From Lachnospiraceae bacterium (GTDB taxonomy: Bacteria > Bacillota > Clostridia > Lachnospirales > Lachnospiraceae), in the NCBI GenBank assembly GCA_017503735.1, contig JAFVSN010000036.1, positions 1 through 59,301 on the forward strand: DNA of 59,301 nucleotides, in the 5' to 3' direction. Below are positions 17,001 to 24,203 of this stretch, piece by piece. Within the stretch, counting starts at the first letter, position 1. Each line of letters starts with the position of its first letter. The notes beneath the pieces were generated by a model, which saw only the letters and a list, made by a program, of their open reading frames with translations, ran no database searches and was not told the origin of the DNA. Made by a program: the position numbers and the translations under genes.

Positions 17001-17161
17001 TCCTGCTTTGCAGGCAATTCCGGTTTCCCATCCTGCATTACAGGCACTTCCGTAATTTCTTCCTGCTTTACTTCCTGCACCTCATTCTCCTGTTTTCGCC
17101 CGCACTTATTACAAAACACGCTATCCTCCGGCAACTCCTGTCCGCAATATCTGCAATACAT
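14036..17161 (-). CDS. Zinc-ribbon, membrane-anchored LRR protein with DnaJ-like cysteine tail
   Basis: This 1041-residue protein is modular. Residues 1-22 form a zinc ribbon (CRYCG...CNKCG), about 66-86 a single membrane helix, and 95-135 a Glu/Lys-rich linker. About eight leucine-rich repeats of the internalin/SDS22 type follow (INLNDNRITDLSVL and similar) up to near residue 370. Two Pro-Lys-Thr-Ala-rich spacers (repeats of KPTATP and KPKATATP) flank a folded region of unknown type. The last 90 residues contain many CxxC/CxxCxGxG motifs like the DnaJ zinc domain. With no signal peptide and one helix, the LRRs are probably outside. The function is not known. Confidence 0.7.
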   Translation of the reverse strand: MYCRYCGQELPEDSVFCNKCGRKQENEVQEVKQEEITEVPVMQDGKPELPAKQEADVVVPKKSKKTIIGIAVAAVLILAVIGVVLWSKGRSSGSDGKENKQQEETENRPEEKENIDEKEAEDKKKPEQEKKETEEKASIISIRGRKLATDTEILDLSGLSLTDQEIAPLAQLTELRSINLNDNRITDLSVLSGNTKLESISFNNNSVSDIGFVQGMDNLEIICGEYNQISDISPLAGKTKLKEVFFGNNQITDIFALVESDGLTKVGFNEAKLSDIEALYEKTELEMVCFHNCGLTDISPLEGCTKLTHVYFGENEISDVSPLRSAESMEDVWLDNNRLSENPKSFEGLTVNGQIAITGNNLSDSELVKIKERMYGTFTIYGTTLTGNKPKPEEDSVVTATPKPTATPKPKATATPKPTATPKPKATATPKPTATPKPTATPKPVVYKDASVLPEFSVWSGGSFKNTGKEIKDNVLEMRYSGPSSVGIVYLAEAYVETLSAYGYEICYENESYATNGSVDMLSIYLTYKGTKTELVELDELGTFLPYSSYLWFYTAGSSLYAILEFPPAAVFDDTGERFGVVAPTTTPKPTATPKPKATATPKPTATPKPTATPKPTPAKEGYTAWDSQKEIQFDVKPKFAQTVKRRYLYTKAKETAKYYLPDLEAWSNGVFTKSYDLVEDGVRTISYNFSGISIPHDTIQQYYKLLEKYGFSLGKTVSHTMQFTFKNYCWQELVYNGAWDIPHDSVNDSSFIGDCDVQTTASDEGYYFQFMLPAEIGFLDTGERMDGSTATVEDVTTYTNTTMVSYSKGSTGADSFKVSGWTKDSTASVIITLRPELYKTGSVYTLDDFEAQANVNSGALCSFVISGEEVNGIKAPTTAYIEYFKSITVKVIEKSESLAVISFDVEIYGEEGDLFRIEGLFAAELTDAVENTASTGSSSGSSFVGDPECVHCGGKGYNESYCTRCFSGTIDCSSCYNGKKDCTSCGGDGERTGSYGSGPVKCYSCTNGKVQCSKCWGKGEVDCPNCDRGKVKKDCVYCFN
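15306..15408 (-). repeat. Proline-rich coding repeat, second spacer
   Basis: Tandem 12- and 18-base units encode KPTATP and KPKATATP in the LRR protein. They are near-identical to the units at 15832-15972. Confidence 0.8.
15832..15972 (-). repeat. Proline-rich coding repeat, first spacer
   Basis: Tandem units encoding KPTATP and KPKATATP form a stiff spacer just after the leucine-rich repeats. Such tracts can change length by slippage or recombination with the second tract 400 bp away. Confidence 0.8.
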
Positions 17162-17249
17162 AAAATTCCCTCCTTCGTTATCCTACTGTCTCTGTTCTCC
17201 TTCCGAAATCTTTATATTCAATTATCACTTTCTTTTGTGTTTGACATAT

Positions 17250-17278
17250 ATTATATCACACCAAGCAGAATTATTCAA
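17250..17278 (-). promoter_or_regulatory. Sigma-A promoter of the LRR protein gene
   Basis: On the minus strand TTGAAT and TATAAT are separated by 17 bp, about 80 bp before the start codon, which has GGAGGG in front. Confidence 0.8.
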
Positions 17279-17375
17279 CTTCTTTGTGGTTGTATGCACT
17301 GTTGTGCGACTATCTCAGCAAAAATCTTACATTTTGTCAACAAACAGGGCTGCCGCCGGAAATTGCTGCAAGTAA

Positions 17376-17634
17376 AAGGGCGCAGAACTTTTCGATATTA
17401 GTGCACGCAAATATAATAGCCGGAATTGATTTGTTCGTTTTTTGAATTTGCCCGAAGGGCCGCGTCCTTAGCTGAGTCGAAATCACCCCTTAGAAAAGAC
17501 TAGGCGCGAGGTCGCTCCCGAGCGTCCTAGTCGTTCTTAGAGGAAGTTTGACGAAGCGTTGCGATGTGAAAAAAACGACAAATCAATTCCGGCTATTTAA
17601 AATTCAACACTCAATCGAAAAGTTCTGCGCCCGA
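17376..17634 (+). ncRNA. Element A: long-hairpin structured RNA candidate
   Basis: This 259-nt element fills the 505-bp gap between two minus-strand genes. It has nested inverted repeats: a perfect 19-bp outer pair (17378-17396 with 17614-17632) and a second perfect 19-bp pair (17416-17434 with 17578-17596), which T/A tracts extend with one bulge. The interior holds blocks shared with element B: AGTCGAAATCACC at 17475-17487, a hairpin closed by GACTAGG/CCTAGTC with GAGG facing CCCGA in its tip, and a 27-base block at 17537-17563. I chose the plus strand by analogy with B. A clear promoter was not found. It might belong to the raiA RNA class, but I could not test this. Confidence 0.6.
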
Positions 17635-17666
17635 GACCTTCGTCCCCGGTGACAGCCCGTGCCCGG

Positions 17667-18353
17667 CTACTTCTCCGGCTCCATAAGGGCGGTGAGTCCC
17701 GCGATATCTTCTACCGGCAGGGAGAATACCACTGCCTTTGCCTCGGTCTGCGGACCTGCCTTTTCCATAATGGCACGCATAATGTCCGCACGTTCGGACT
17801 TTCTCGTGGCAATATAAATCATTTCCTTCTCCGGACTGATGGACACTCCGAAAAACTTGGCATCTTCTTCTCTTCCGGTTCCCTTAGCATGGACTACCGT
17901 ACCGCCTCTGGCACCGACTTCTCTTGCCGCATCCATCACCATATCCGAACAACCCTTTTCCGCAATTACCGTAATCAAAGAATATTTTGCTTCTTTCATT
18001 TTCACATCCTCCGTCGCCAAAACTTCCTGACCTTCCGTCAGATACTTCATGCTCCAGGTCCCTCCGATGCTTTCCATCGGAATCGACATTGCCACACCGG
18101 TTCCCGGCAAATTGATTCCCATCCGGCTTACCAAGCCTCCGAACAAGGAATCCACCTTGCCTGCCGCAACTACTGTCTGAATTATAATCTTCTCGTTATT
18201 TTCAATCCCGAGGTAATCCAAAATACTCTTACTTGCGGTTCCGTGTCCCAACATTTCCGTCATATGTGCAATACCGTTTTGTTTTAAAAAATCTACATAA
18301 TCTTTTTCATAGCTGCGATTCAGAATCATTAGAACCATGTTATATCTACTCAT
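17667..18353 (-). CDS. PII-like nitrogen-regulatory family protein
   Basis: This 228-residue protein appears to be two GlnB/PII-like halves in tandem; the second half has YSLITVIAEKGCSDMVMDAAREVGARGGTVVHAKGTG, which matches the PII fold with its T-loop region. PII proteins bind nucleotides and signal to partner transporters or enzymes. The start at 18353 lies inside the end of the DUF1538 gene (8-bp overlap) with GGAGG upstream, so the two proteins are translationally coupled. The likely role is to sense a ligand and control the membrane partner. The usual uridylylation Tyr is not evident. Confidence 0.75.
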   Translation of the reverse strand: MSRYNMVLMILNRSYEKDYVDFLKQNGIAHMTEMLGHGTASKSILDYLGIENNEKIIIQTVVAAGKVDSLFGGLVSRMGINLPGTGVAMSIPMESIGGTWSMKYLTEGQEVLATEDVKMKEAKYSLITVIAEKGCSDMVMDAAREVGARGGTVVHAKGTGREEDAKFFGVSISPEKEMIYIATRKSERADIMRAIMEKAGPQTEAKAVVFSLPVEDIAGLTALMEPEK

Positions 18354-19911
18354 CGTCATCCTCCAATTCAAAGATTTCGTTATCAAAGATATCCACAACA
18401 GTTTCCGTTACCTCTACCGGAACCTCAACCTCTACTGCCTGCTCTGCCTTGCGAAGCTTAAGCTTATACACCAGACCGAGAATCTGAATCGCAATGAGCG
18501 GTGTCATAGCTACCATGGCAACCACGCCGAAGGCTCCCGTTACTACATCTCCGCCCACACCGGTACATACACCGATGGACATCGGAAGCAAAAACGTTGC
18601 CGTCATCGGGCCGGAAGCAACACCACCGGAGTCAAATGCAATTGCCGTAAAAATCGGCGGTACAAAAAAAGACAATACAATCGCAATCAGATATCCCGGT
18701 ACCAGAAAATACATAATCGGAAGATCCGCCACAATACGAAGCATGGAAAGTCCCACGGACACGGCCACACCGATGGAAAGACTGGTACTTAACGCCTTTG
18801 CCGGAATAGCACCTGATGTCATTTCATATACCTGCTTATTCAGGACATGTACCGCAGGCTCTGCCGTAACGATAAAGTAACCGATAAGAGCTCCCAACGG
18901 TACTATAATCCAACGGTAGGAAAGACCTCCCAGCTCTCGTCCGATATAATTTCCTACCGTCATAAAGCCTACGTTTGCTCCGCAAAGGAACAATACCAAC
19001 CCGATAAACGTATAAATAAAACCGACACTGATACGGTAAATATTTTCTTTCTTCAATTTTAACCGAAAAATCTGGAACAATGCAAAGAACGCCATAATCG
19101 GAAGCAACGCCTTCACCACTTCCAATATGTATTCCGGGATTTCGTGAGAAAACAGATTCCACAAATCCTTCGAAGTCTCCACCGTCGGAATCTCCACCGG
19201 CGTGTAGTTACCGCCCTCTACCCGGAAGAACAGACCGAGAAGCATTACCGCCAGAATCGGTCCTATGGAACAAAGGGCAACAAGGCCAAAACTGTCATTT
19301 TGTGCCTCGCTGTCACTTCGAATGGATGCAACACCTATACCAAGCGCCATAATAAACGGCACCGTCATCGGTCCCGTGGTTACGCCACCGGAATCAAAAG
19401 CCACCGCCAAAAAGGACTTCGGTACAAACATTGCCAATGCAAACACTGCCACATAAAAGAAAATCAATAAATAATTCAGCTTCCATTTAAACAAAATACG
19501 AAGCATCGCTACCACCAAAAACAATCCAACACCGCCGGCCACCGAAAAAACGATAACCTGGTTCGGAATATTCGGCACCTGCTCTGCAAGGACCTGTAAA
19601 TCCGGCTCGGATATGGTCACAATGGCACCTACCAAAAAGCTGATCAGCACAATAAACCAAAGTTTTCTGGACTTGGTCACTGCCGAACCGATATGCTCGC
19701 CTACCGGTGTCATGGAAAGATCCGCACCCAGGGTAAACATCCCCATACCGAGAATCACCATTACCACGCCAAACACAAACGTCATTAACAAATCCGTCGG
19801 CACAGGAACAATAGTAAAACAAAGGACAAAAACAATAGCCGCAATCGGCATTACCGACGCAAGGGATTCTTTTACCTTTGAAAATAGAATTGTTCTGCTG
19901 TTTCGGAACAA
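18346..19911 (-). CDS. DUF1538 integral membrane protein, probable transporter
   Basis: This 521-residue protein is an internal duplication. Each half has a segment AFDSGGV(T/A)(T/S)GPMT, and the first half has the family mark MFTLGADLSMTPVGEH followed by SEPDLQVLAEQVP. These define DUF1538, a membrane family often paired with a PII-like protein; transport is presumed from the fold but no substrate is established. The start codon is TTG, supported by GGAGG seven bases upstream and a consensus promoter behind it. It overlaps the PII-like gene by 8 bp. Confidence 0.88.
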   Translation of the reverse strand: MFRNSRTILFSKVKESLASVMPIAAIVFVLCFTIVPVPTDLLMTFVFGVVMVILGMGMFTLGADLSMTPVGEHIGSAVTKSRKLWFIVLISFLVGAIVTISEPDLQVLAEQVPNIPNQVIVFSVAGGVGLFLVVAMLRILFKWKLNYLLIFFYVAVFALAMFVPKSFLAVAFDSGGVTTGPMTVPFIMALGIGVASIRSDSEAQNDSFGLVALCSIGPILAVMLLGLFFRVEGGNYTPVEIPTVETSKDLWNLFSHEIPEYILEVVKALLPIMAFFALFQIFRLKLKKENIYRISVGFIYTFIGLVLFLCGANVGFMTVGNYIGRELGGLSYRWIIVPLGALIGYFIVTAEPAVHVLNKQVYEMTSGAIPAKALSTSLSIGVAVSVGLSMLRIVADLPIMYFLVPGYLIAIVLSFFVPPIFTAIAFDSGGVASGPMTATFLLPMSIGVCTGVGGDVVTGAFGVVAMVAMTPLIAIQILGLVYKLKLRKAEQAVEVEVPVEVTETVVDIFDNEIFELEDDDE

Positions 19912-19943
19912 ACTAACACCTCCGTTCTACTTTTCCAAGATAT

Positions 19944-19973
19944 ATTGTACCATATCACGCCCATAAATGCCAA
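19944..19973 (-). promoter_or_regulatory. Promoter of DUF1538-PII operon
   Basis: On the minus strand TTGGCA and TACAAT are separated by 18 bp, about 30 bp before the TTG start codon. Confidence 0.65.
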
Positions 19974-20039
19974 CCCGGCTATTCTTGTTTCTATAACTTT
20001 ACGGATTCTTAACATTACACAATTAATGTCACGGTTCCC

Positions 20040-20465
20040 TTACCATTTCTCCGGATAATACGGCTCAATTAATTCTTTCTTTTCATACTCCACGCCAAAA
20101 GGACACATGGCAATCAATGCCATTTGAAAATACTGTTTGCCGATAGGTGCTCCGATGATTGAAAGACAAAAAGCACCGGCAACAATCAAATGCATTTGAA
20201 ACAGAAGCACCCCCCAAGGAAACCACCATATGAAATTTGCAAGAGGCGCACTCCACAAAAAGGCTGTAGCGGTCGTATCATGAGGCCAAACGGCATACCC
20301 TGCTATCCGGAAACATTGTTTTCCCAAACGACGGCCGAAGTAGGTAAGGTATAAAACACCGCCTATCATAAGCCAAAGCACGGAGCAAATCCATCCGCCA
20401 CAAATTAACCATGCAATATTTAATATCTGACGTCTTTCCTTCTCTTTTTTCTCCATTTCCTCCAT
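20040..20465 (-). CDS. YccF-domain membrane protein
   Basis: This 141-residue protein contains two YccF repeats, each a hydrophobic segment followed by GxxxGKQxFxxAxxAxxPxG (here RLGKQCFRIAGYAVWPHD and PIGKQYFQMALIAMCPFG). The family is membrane-bound and its function is not established. The start at 20465 is chosen because GGAGG lies eight bases upstream; the first eight codons of the longer frame contain that site. It is monocistronic, with a strong promoter and a palindromic operator. Confidence 0.8.
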   Translation of the reverse strand: MEEMEKKEKERRQILNIAWLICGGWICSVLWLMIGGVLYLTYFGRRLGKQCFRIAGYAVWPHDTTATAFLWSAPLANFIWWFPWGVLLFQMHLIVAGAFCLSIIGAPIGKQYFQMALIAMCPFGVEYEKKELIEPYYPEKW

Positions 20466-20499
20466 TGTATTGTTCCTCCTTGCCGGCATAAATCTTCGA

Positions 20500-20520
20500 T
20501 AAGTAAATTCTATTTACTTA
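20500..20520. promoter_or_regulatory. Perfect palindromic operator at YccF gene
   Basis: TAAGTAAAT and ATTTACTTA flank a three-base centre, making a 21-bp perfect palindrome. It overlaps the expected transcription start of the YccF promoter, so a dimeric repressor probably binds here. The regulator is not identified. Confidence 0.65.
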
Positions 20521-20521
20521 C

Positions 20522-20550
20522 ATGCTATCACAAATCATACCGCGTGTCAA
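20522..20550 (-). promoter_or_regulatory. Sigma-A promoter of YccF gene
   Basis: On the minus strand TTGACA and TAGCAT are separated by 17 bp, directly before the palindrome at 20500-20520. Confidence 0.75.
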
Positions 20551-20587
20551 TATTATTTACATCTCGCCTTTTATCAGAGGACTACAT

Positions 20588-20626
20588 AAAACAAGACCTG
20601 CATATCACTCACGATTTGCAGGTCTT
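20588..20626 (-). terminator. Terminator of EamA transporter gene
   Basis: A 10-bp perfect stem AAGACCTGCA/TGCAGGTCTT follows the stop codon and is succeeded by GTTTTAT on the minus strand. Confidence 0.8.
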
Positions 20627-20633
20627 ACATTCT

Positions 20634-21518
20634 CTATTTCTTTTTTCCTGTCCACTCACTAAACAACGTAGAACCTAAAATTAACACCGCCCCGATCATA
20701 CCAAGCGCACCGGTTTCCTCCCGCAAAACCAACACGGAAAGCACCACCGCAAAAGCCGGGTCAATATAACTGTACACCGCAACCGTCTGACCGCTTAACT
20801 TATCCATACTACCGAAATACAGCCAATAAGCAATGCCGGTATGTACAATTCCAACCGCCAACAGTAACAATATCTGCGGTACAGTAAGAGCAGTAAACTC
20901 CTGTACTCCGCTTGTGAACACCGAATACGGCAAAACCACAAGTGCCGCTCCGCCCAATTGCATAATCGTCTTATCATAGGCAGAGATGTCCTTAATAAAT
21001 TGATTCATCAACATAACCGATGCATAAAACATAGCCGCCCCGAGGCCAAACAAAATCCCTGTTCCGCTACCGCCTACAACTGCTCCGCCGTCGAATATGC
21101 CGGATACCAGCAACATGCCGGCAATTGCCACTGCCGCACAAACCGACTTCTTTGCGGTCATTTTTTCCTTTAACAAAACCGGTGCCAGCAAAATCACAAT
21201 GACCGGTGCCATGTAATAGCATAAGGTTGCGATTGCCACCGTCGTATAGCGATACGCCTCAAACAAAAGAATCCAGTTTACACCGATTGCCGCGCCGGAA
21301 ATCAGAAGCAATACTAAATTTTTTCGAATTGCTTTTTTGTCTATGCGTTTCTTCGAAGCCGCCACCACACAAACCAAAAATACCGTACCGATGACGCCTC
21401 TGACACATGCCATCCAAGCAGAAGACAACGGAATATACCGGCGAAAAACGCCGATGGAACCGAAAATCAACATTGCCAGAGATAATTTTATGATTGCGCT
21501 TTTTCTGTCCTGACCCAT
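20634..21518 (-). CDS. EamA/DMT-family transporter
   Basis: This 294-residue protein has ten hydrophobic segments arranged as two EamA repeats, with typical features such as SSAWMACVRGVIGTVFL in the first half and GIAYWLYFGSMDKLSGQTVA followed by YIDPAFAVVLSVLVLRE in the second. DMT-family proteins mostly export amino acids or other small metabolites; the substrate cannot be told. It stands between two terminators and is likely monocistronic, although the amino acid ABC importer genes next door hint at amino acid handling. Confidence 0.85.
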   Translation of the reverse strand: MGQDRKSAIIKLSLAMLIFGSIGVFRRYIPLSSAWMACVRGVIGTVFLVCVVAASKKRIDKKAIRKNLVLLLISGAAIGVNWILLFEAYRYTTVAIATLCYYMAPVIVILLAPVLLKEKMTAKKSVCAAVAIAGMLLVSGIFDGGAVVGGSGTGILFGLGAAMFYASVMLMNQFIKDISAYDKTIMQLGGAALVVLPYSVFTSGVQEFTALTVPQILLLLAVGIVHTGIAYWLYFGSMDKLSGQTVAVYSYIDPAFAVVLSVLVLREETGALGMIGAVLILGSTLFSEWTGKKK

Positions 21519-21549
21519 ACCTTTTCCCTCACTTTACTCCTATGTTACA

Positions 21550-21592
21550 AACACAGACAGCCTGCGGGATTCATTCCAATCCCACAGGCTGT
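21550..21592 (-). terminator. Terminator of amino acid ABC operon
   Basis: A 15-bp stem (ACAGCCTGTGGGATT with AATCCCGCAGGCTGT, one wobble) follows the ATPase stop codon on the minus strand; the tail is only weakly T-rich. Confidence 0.75.
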
Positions 21593-21598
21593 AATTCC

Positions 21599-22399
21599 TT
21601 ATAGTCCTTCTGCTGCATTTGCCAAAAACGCCTGCAATTTTTCACTCTTCGGATTCGTAAATACCTGCTCCGGGTCACCCAGTTCCTCGATGATACCGTC
21701 TGCCATAAACATCACCTTATCCGCTACACGACGAGCAAACTCCATTTCATGGGTTACCACAATCATGGTACGTTCCGAGGATTTCAATCCCCGGATAACA
21801 CGAAGCACCTCCCCGGTAAGCGCCGGGTCCAGTGCACTGGTCGGTTCGTCAAAGCAAAGAATATCCGGATTTAACGCCAACGCTCTCGCAATGGCCACAC
21901 GTTGCTGCTGTCCGCCGGAAAGCTCACACGGATACGCATTCTTCTTTTCCAAAAGGCCCACTTGCGTAAGCAATCCTTCCGCATGCGCCGTTACCTGTGC
22001 CAAAGCTTCCTTCATTTCTTCCTTGGTAATCTTCTTTGCCTTACAAGCATCCTTAATCTGCAACTCTTCCGCTAAGGTTACATTGTGCAATACATTATAC
22101 TGCGGAAACAGGTTAAAGGACTGAAACACCAAACCGAAGTGAAGGCGTTTCTCACGAATCTCTTTTTCACTTAATTTATGTATGTCTTCTGCATCAAAAA
22201 TGCATTCGTCATTTACAAAAAGTTGTCCCTTGTCCGGGGTCACCAGAAAATTCAGGCAACGGAGAAGCGTCGTTTTACCGCTTCCGGAAGAACCGATAAT
22301 CGCCAGCACTTCACCCTTTTCCATAGAGAACTCAATGCCCTTTAACACTTCTTCCCCGTCAAAGCTTTTTCGTATGTTTTTTACTTCCAATACCGCCAT
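21599..22399 (-). CDS. Polar amino acid ABC transporter, ATP-binding protein
   Basis: This 266-residue ATPase has Walker A GSSGSGKTT, Q-loop VFQSFNLFP, signature LSGGQQQRVAIARAL, Walker B DILCFDEPTSALDP and the switch His in VVTHE. It is closest in pattern to GlnQ/HisP-type subunits. It energises uptake with the permease three bases upstream and the lipoprotein binding protein further up. Its ribosome binding site (AAGGGA) overlaps the end of the permease gene, indicating coupling. Confidence 0.93.
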   Translation of the reverse strand: MAVLEVKNIRKSFDGEEVLKGIEFSMEKGEVLAIIGSSGSGKTTLLRCLNFLVTPDKGQLFVNDECIFDAEDIHKLSEKEIREKRLHFGLVFQSFNLFPQYNVLHNVTLAEELQIKDACKAKKITKEEMKEALAQVTAHAEGLLTQVGLLEKKNAYPCELSGGQQQRVAIARALALNPDILCFDEPTSALDPALTGEVLRVIRGLKSSERTMIVVTHEMEFARRVADKVMFMADGIIEELGDPEQVFTNPKSEKLQAFLANAAEGL

Positions 22400-22402
22400 A
22401 TG

Positions 22403-23050
22403 CTATCCCTTATAATAATCCATCTTCTTTTCAATCCAGTTAAACAGTAACGTAAGTGCTCCGGATACTAACAGATAAAACGCACCGATATAGAAAATCG
22501 GCCAGATGATTCCTTTCAGTCCTACAATGTCCTGCGCCGCCTTTACCAGCTCTACTACAGAAATTACGCGGGCAAGAGACGTATCCTTTACGAGGGTAAT
22601 GACTTCGTTTCCCATAGACGGCATGATCCGCTTGATGACCTGGAACAATACCACCTTAAAGAAAATCTGACGTTTTGTCATACCAAGCACCTGGCCCGCC
22701 TCATATTGTCCCGCCGGAATACTCTCGATTCCGCCCCGGTAAATTTCCGAAAAATAGGCCGCATAATTGATAATAAAGGCAATGAGCACCGCCGTCATTC
22801 GCGGCAGTGCCTTTGCCCCAAAAATCAATCCCGGACCGTAAAACACAAGAATAATCTGCAACATCAGCGGCGTTCCCCGGATAATCCAGACAAAAGTCCG
22901 GGTCAGCCAGCGAAGCGGCTTTATCTTGGACATGGAACCGAAGGTAATCACAAGACCAAGCGGCAGGGCTCCCAGCAATACCACAAAGAATATGAGCATG
23001 GTTACCTTAAATCCGTCCAAAAGCTGCATGGTAACGTCAATAAATGACAT
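22403..23050 (-). CDS. Polar amino acid ABC transporter, permease
   Basis: This 215-residue permease has five predicted membrane segments and the EAA coupling loop AGQVLGMTKRQIFFKVVLFQ near residues 137-156, typical of HisM/GlnP-type subunits. FRGGI-type motifs are represented by EIYRGGIESIPAGQYEAGQ. One gene serves both halves, so the channel is presumably a homodimer. It is the middle gene of a three-gene operon and has a good ribosome binding site (AAAAGGAG). Confidence 0.92.
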   Translation of the reverse strand: MSFIDVTMQLLDGFKVTMLIFFVVLLGALPLGLVITFGSMSKIKPLRWLTRTFVWIIRGTPLMLQIILVFYGPGLIFGAKALPRMTAVLIAFIINYAAYFSEIYRGGIESIPAGQYEAGQVLGMTKRQIFFKVVLFQVIKRIMPSMGNEVITLVKDTSLARVISVVELVKAAQDIVGLKGIIWPIFYIGAFYLLVSGALTLLFNWIEKKMDYYKG

Positions 23051-23077
23051 AACGTCCTTCTCCTTTTGGTATGTATC

Positions 23078-23878
23078 TTACTTAAATGCCAAAGATTCGC
23101 TCATATCGTACTTTTCGGCAAGCTTTGCCATAAAGCCTTCTGCCACAAGCTCATCGATTGCCTTATTTACTGCTGCAAGAAGTTCCTTATCCTCCAAACG
23201 GAAACCGATTGCATATTCTTCCGGAGCAAGGTTAATGCTCTCCACAATCATCAAATCACTGAAATCGGAATCCTCGTTTACTACAGCCTTTGCCATGATA
23301 TAGTCAAGAACCGCAACATCGGAAGTTCCTGCCTTTACTTCAAGAAGGGCATCCTTCTGAGCTGCAGCTGCTACAAATTTATTCTTGGACAGAGTTGCGT
23401 CGCTCTCAATTGCAGTCTGTCCTGCGGAACCGTTCTCCGCAATCATGTTTGCACCTGCCATGCTTGCCACATCCGTATACTTCGCGGCATCTGCCTTACG
23501 GATAATTGCTACCTGACGATTGCTTACATAAGCGGTGGAAAATGCCATATTCTCCTTACGCTCCTCGGTAACGGTAAGACCGTTCCAAATACAGTCAATT
23601 GCCTTAGACTTTAACTCGTTTTCCTTCTGCTCCCAGTCAATTACCTGGAACTTTGCCTTCACACCGAGCTTTTCGCAAACAGCGGTAGAAAACTCCGTCT
23701 CAAAACCGATTAACACACCGTCTTCATCATAATAGTTCATCGGCTCAAACAGGGTAATACCCATAACCATCTCGCCGTTATCCTTGATATACGCAAGGTC
23801 TTCTTTCTTGCTTCCACAACCTGCAAATAAAGACAGGCAAAGCACAGCCGTTAATAATACTGCTAATCTCTTCTTCAT
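23078..23878 (-). CDS. Polar amino acid ABC transporter, substrate-binding lipoprotein
   Basis: This 266-residue protein has a lipoprotein signal peptide with lipobox FAGC, and a family 3 solute-binding domain (MGITLFEPMNYYDEDGVLIGFETEF, DCIWNGLTVTEERKENMAFS, and the late AIGFRLEDKELLAAVNKAID). It captures a polar amino acid outside the membrane and delivers it to the permease. The ligand cannot be assigned safely; cystine and glutamine/glutamate are both possible. A consensus promoter lies upstream, with a leader of about 85 nt that holds a short GC-rich hairpin. Confidence 0.92.
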   Translation of the reverse strand: MKKRLAVLLTAVLCLSLFAGCGSKKEDLAYIKDNGEMVMGITLFEPMNYYDEDGVLIGFETEFSTAVCEKLGVKAKFQVIDWEQKENELKSKAIDCIWNGLTVTEERKENMAFSTAYVSNRQVAIIRKADAAKYTDVASMAGANMIAENGSAGQTAIESDATLSKNKFVAAAAQKDALLEVKAGTSDVAVLDYIMAKAVVNEDSDFSDLMIVESINLAPEEYAIGFRLEDKELLAAVNKAIDELVAEGFMAKLAEKYDMSESLAFK

Positions 23879-23970
23879 AATAACTCTCCTTTTCTTCGGG
23901 CAACGCCCGGTAAAATCGTTATCTCCCTAAGGACCGTTTATCATACATTTTTGTCTTCTAATGCTTTATC

Positions 23971-23999
23971 ATAGTAGCATGAAAGGGGGAGTTTGTCAA
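23971..23999 (-). promoter_or_regulatory. Sigma-A promoter of amino acid ABC operon
   Basis: On the minus strand TTGACA and TACTAT are separated by 17 bp. The gap 23879-24203 also contains the divergent promoter of the secreted-protein gene and nothing else I can support. Confidence 0.8.
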
Positions 24000-24099
24000 G
24001 AATTGCACCGCATTGTCCTTCTTCATCTCGGTAAAAACTTATTTCCCTAAGACTTTCTTAATTTCCCCTTATCATTTCCTTAATGTTTCGTTTCCCCGA

Positions 24100-24128
24100 T
24101 TGACTTGTATGAAAAATTATGTTAATTT
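24100..24128 (+). promoter_or_regulatory. Promoter of the Cys-rich secreted-protein gene
   Basis: TTGACT and TAATTT are separated by 17 bp, about 75 bp before the ATG at 24204. Confidence 0.6.
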
Positions 24129-24203
24129 TACGTTGCGTACGTATTTTCTTGAAAATTTTCAAAGTCAAAAAAACATAAACAAAATCAAAAAGGAGATTAT
24201 ATC

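Noticed and set aside
16710-17375. 221-residue plus-strand ORF
   Set aside because: It is a Ser-rich antisense shadow of the zinc-ribbon/LRR gene with no ribosome binding site of its own.
17376-17634. Element A as a simple terminator
   Set aside because: It is far too long and has a conserved core shared with element B; the T/A tracts are inside the stem, not after it.
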